Source of the DNA: Phycisphaerae bacterium
GTDB lineage: Bacteria; Planctomycetota; Phycisphaerae; UBA1845; PWPN01
Assembly (NCBI GenBank): GCA_026647385.1
Contig: JAPKGY010000153.1
Coordinates: 1 to 6,956 of the forward strand
DNA: 6,956 nucleotides
Direction: 5' to 3'
Part shown: positions 5,239 to 6,956 of the stretch, piece by piece
Position numbering within the stretch: the first letter of the stretch is position 1
Layout of the letters: each line of letters starts with the position of its first letter
Translations under genes and position numbers: made by a program
Notes under the pieces: generated by a model
Databases searched by the model: none
What the model saw: the letters and a program-made list of their open reading frames with translations, nothing else
Told to the model about the DNA's origin: nothing

Positions 5239-6956
5239 TCGTTCGCCTGTTCGGCCACCTGGATCGCGATGTATCGTTCGGCCAGTTCGCGGTCGATCGC
5301 CCCCTCGCGGCCGTCACGGATTCGTTCCAGCGCACGCATCCGCAACTGGAATTCGAGCTCCGACTGCTCTTCCAGGAGACGTTGCTGCTCCGCACGGTCG
5401 CTGCGCCGATTCGCGAGAGCCATTTTGTCGCCCATCGCTTTCATCTCGGGTGCGTCATAGACGGAAACCTTCTGCAGCTTGCGGTACGTTGCACGAGCCA
5501 ATTGATGCCGTTTGCGATCCTGCTCCGATCGGCGATCAATCTCCTCGCCGGCCCAGGGCGGAAGCAACCGCAGCATCCCGGGGAGTTGGAAATAGTCCGA
5601 AAGCTCTTGTTGCTCGGTCGCAGCCCGCGTGCGACTGGGGGCCTCGCCGGTCAGCGTCAGCGAGGCCAGGTAGTTTCCATCCCCACTATCGACGAACACG
5701 TCCTTCGTGCGGCTTTCAAGATCGCCGAACCATTTCAGCCGCCCCGACGCATCGGACGACGGCAGCGACAGGAACACCGATTGCCCGAACAGCGTGATGG
5801 ACGCCGCCGGCGGCATCTGTTGCCGGATCTCTTGAAATGTGTCCCGAGCCTCGTCGAGCGTGGGGAATGTCGCGACGATCAGATCGTATCCCCGATGGCG
5901 ACTTGAGGGGGATTCGGGCGAGACCGGAGCAGGCGTGAAGGACGGTGCTCTCCCGGCAGCGGGCCCGTCGTGGGTGAGGATCGACGCAGCGTCGACCCCA
6001 TGCGTCGGATTCACCGTGTCCAGAGAATAGCGATCCATAAACTCGGGATTCTTCAGGATGAAGAGGACCAGGAGCAGGACGAGGGCGGCGGCGAAGGACC
6101 CGAGGTGCAGAAATGCAAATCCGATCGAAGCCGCGATGCCCGGCGGTCGGGAGGTGAGGCCTTCGTATACCTGCAGGGTGAGGGACGCGATCGGCTTGGC
6201 CCCCTTGATCCGCGGGAATGCGGTCCTTACCCGATCGACGATCAGGTCGGCGACGGGTACGGGGATCGAATGCTCCTGGGCGACGGATGACGCAGCCGGC
6301 TCGGCCGGGGGTGGGACCGCGAACGAGGATGGCCCCGGCCGAATCGCTTGCGCCGGGGGCGCAACCGGGTGTATTGGCTCCGGCGTCGCAATCGATTGAG
6401 CGTCGCCGAGAGGAACATTCGAGACGAATACCGGTCTCAGGGCGCCGGCCCCCGCGGAGGGTTGTCCCGGAAGTCCGATCCGTTCCCGGCGAAGCTCCGT
6501 GGCGATTCTCCCGATCTTGTAGGCGGCCGACACGCCGATCAGCATGAAGATACCCAGGTACACCAGGATCTTGTCCGGCACGAGCAAGCCGATGCCGATG
6601 AGCGCGGCGGCTGCGAAAACGCGGAAAACGACGTCGAGGGAATAGTGGCGGCAGAAGAGCATTGCGTGCATCACGCGCCCGCCGTCGAGCGGCAGGACGG
6701 GCAGCAGGTTAAACGCGTTCAGAACGATCGCACATATCCCGATCTTGAACGTCAGTTCGTTCCCTGCGATAAGCCCCGCCACGCCCAGAATCCCGCCGAC
6801 AAGGATCCCCGGCAGCGGTCCCATCAGGGCGACGATCACCTTCTTCCATCCGGGCGCGGTGTAATGCTGCCCACTCACGGCTGCGCCCAGGAAGGGAATG
6901 AAAAACATGCGGACACCAGAGCCCATGACAACATGGCTTCGCGTGCCAACGCTGTT
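5109..6956 (-). CDS. M50 (site-2 protease-like) membrane metalloprotease with long C-terminal extension; 5' end outside window, frame broken at 3' end
   Basis: Numbering is from the ATG at 6926; the frame is open to the window edge, so the gene probably starts beyond it. Residues 7-20 (MFFIPFLGAAVSGQ) and NAFNLLPVLPLDGGRV (70-85) match M50 intramembrane zinc proteases; N73, P76 and D81 are the conserved NxxP and DG positions. The HExxH zinc motif should lie just upstream and is not visible, so activity cannot be judged. Hydrophobic segments lie at about 31-56, 60-78, 97-116 and 119-137. A Pro/Ala-rich linker (160-225) leads to another membrane helix (265-291), a soluble part with YDLIVATFPTLDEARDTF (347-364), and a charged helical, probably coiled-coil, region (about 460-563). 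From about residue 564 the frame turns into Arg/Pro/Ser-rich nonsense and stops at 5109, while the -1 frame carries the credible continuation. Family members act on membrane-bound substrates such as anti-sigma factors; no substrate is evident here. Confidence 0.8.
   Translation of the reverse strand, partial: NSVGTRSHVVMGSGVRMFFIPFLGAAVSGQHYTAPGWKKVIVALMGPLPGILVGGILGVAGLIAGNELTFKIGICAIVLNAFNLLPVLPLDGGRVMHAMLFCRHYSLDVVFRVFAAAALIGIGLLVPDKILVYLGIFMLIGVSAAYKIGRIATELRRERIGLPGQPSAGAGALRPVFVSNVPLGDAQSIATPEPIHPVAPPAQAIRPGPSSFAVPPPAEPAASSVAQEHSIPVPVADLIVDRVRTAFPRIKGAKPIASLTLQVYEGLTSRPPGIAASIGFAFLHLGSFAAALVLLLVLFILKNPEFMDRYSLDTVNPTHGVDAASILTHDGPAAGRAPSFTPAPVSPESPSSRHRGYDLIVATFPTLDEARDTFQEIRQQMPPAASITLFGQSVFLSLPSSDASGRLKWFGDLESRTKDVFVDSGDGNYLASLTLTGEAPSRTRAATEQQELSDYFQLPGMLRLLPPWAGEEIDRRSEQDRKRHQLARATYRKLQKVSVYDAPEMKAMGDKMALANRRSDRAEQQRLLEEQSELEFQLRMRALERIRDGREGAIDRELAERYIAIQVAEQANEPPARRRSTRITRSPLSPPAPSPARNPRRRRRAMMRRSTASSG

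Noticed and set aside
4444..5460. 338-codon + strand frame covering the rpsA leader and the M50 C-terminus
   Set aside because: It runs across a promoter and a terminator and opposite coding sequence, with low-complexity composition and no recognisable domain.

Overview
The window is GC-rich bacterial DNA, most likely from a planctomycete (Planctomycetota, possibly a Phycisphaerae-like lineage). That assignment is an inference. It rests on a VPEP-type PEP-CTERM sorting tail, a six-domain ribosomal protein S1 with an acidic tail, a sigma factor of the short RpoD-like type without region 1.1, and a site-2-protease-like protein with the 'FFIPFLGAAVSG' signature. No mobile element, CRISPR array, tRNA or rRNA was seen.

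Layout. At the left edge, on the + strand, is the last 51 codons of a PEP-CTERM surface or exported protein (1-156). It converges on a minus-strand gene cluster across a perfect 13-bp hairpin (203-235) that probably ends transcription from both sides. Read on the minus strand from right to left, the rest is: a large M50 (site-2 protease-like) membrane protein entering from beyond the right edge (6956 to about 4822), whose reading frame breaks near 5240; a terminator (4697-4716); a good sigma-70-type promoter (4523-4551); a leader of about 150 nt with a terminator-like hairpin and U tract (4412-4459); rpsA for ribosomal protein S1 (4365-2536); a primary-type sigma factor (to 1315); and ilvC for ketol-acid reductoisomerase (1272-268).

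How they may work together. rpsA, the sigma gene and ilvC share a strand, and I see no convincing terminator between them. The sigma-ilvC gap is only 42 nt, so these two are probably co-transcribed, perhaps from the rpsA promoter. That would couple translation (S1), transcription (sigma) and branched-chain amino acid synthesis (IlvC) in one growth-linked unit. This is inferred from spacing and needs transcript data.

Main points for a second look: a one-base frame break that splits the M50 protein's C-terminal region from the rest; a sigma gene whose best Shine-Dalgarno sequence precedes an ATC codon rather than a normal start; an attenuator-like structure and pyrimidine-rich tract in the rpsA leader; and an IlvC cofactor loop that lacks the usual Arg and Ser phosphate-binding residues. 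I found no clear evidence of a wholly new multi-gene system.
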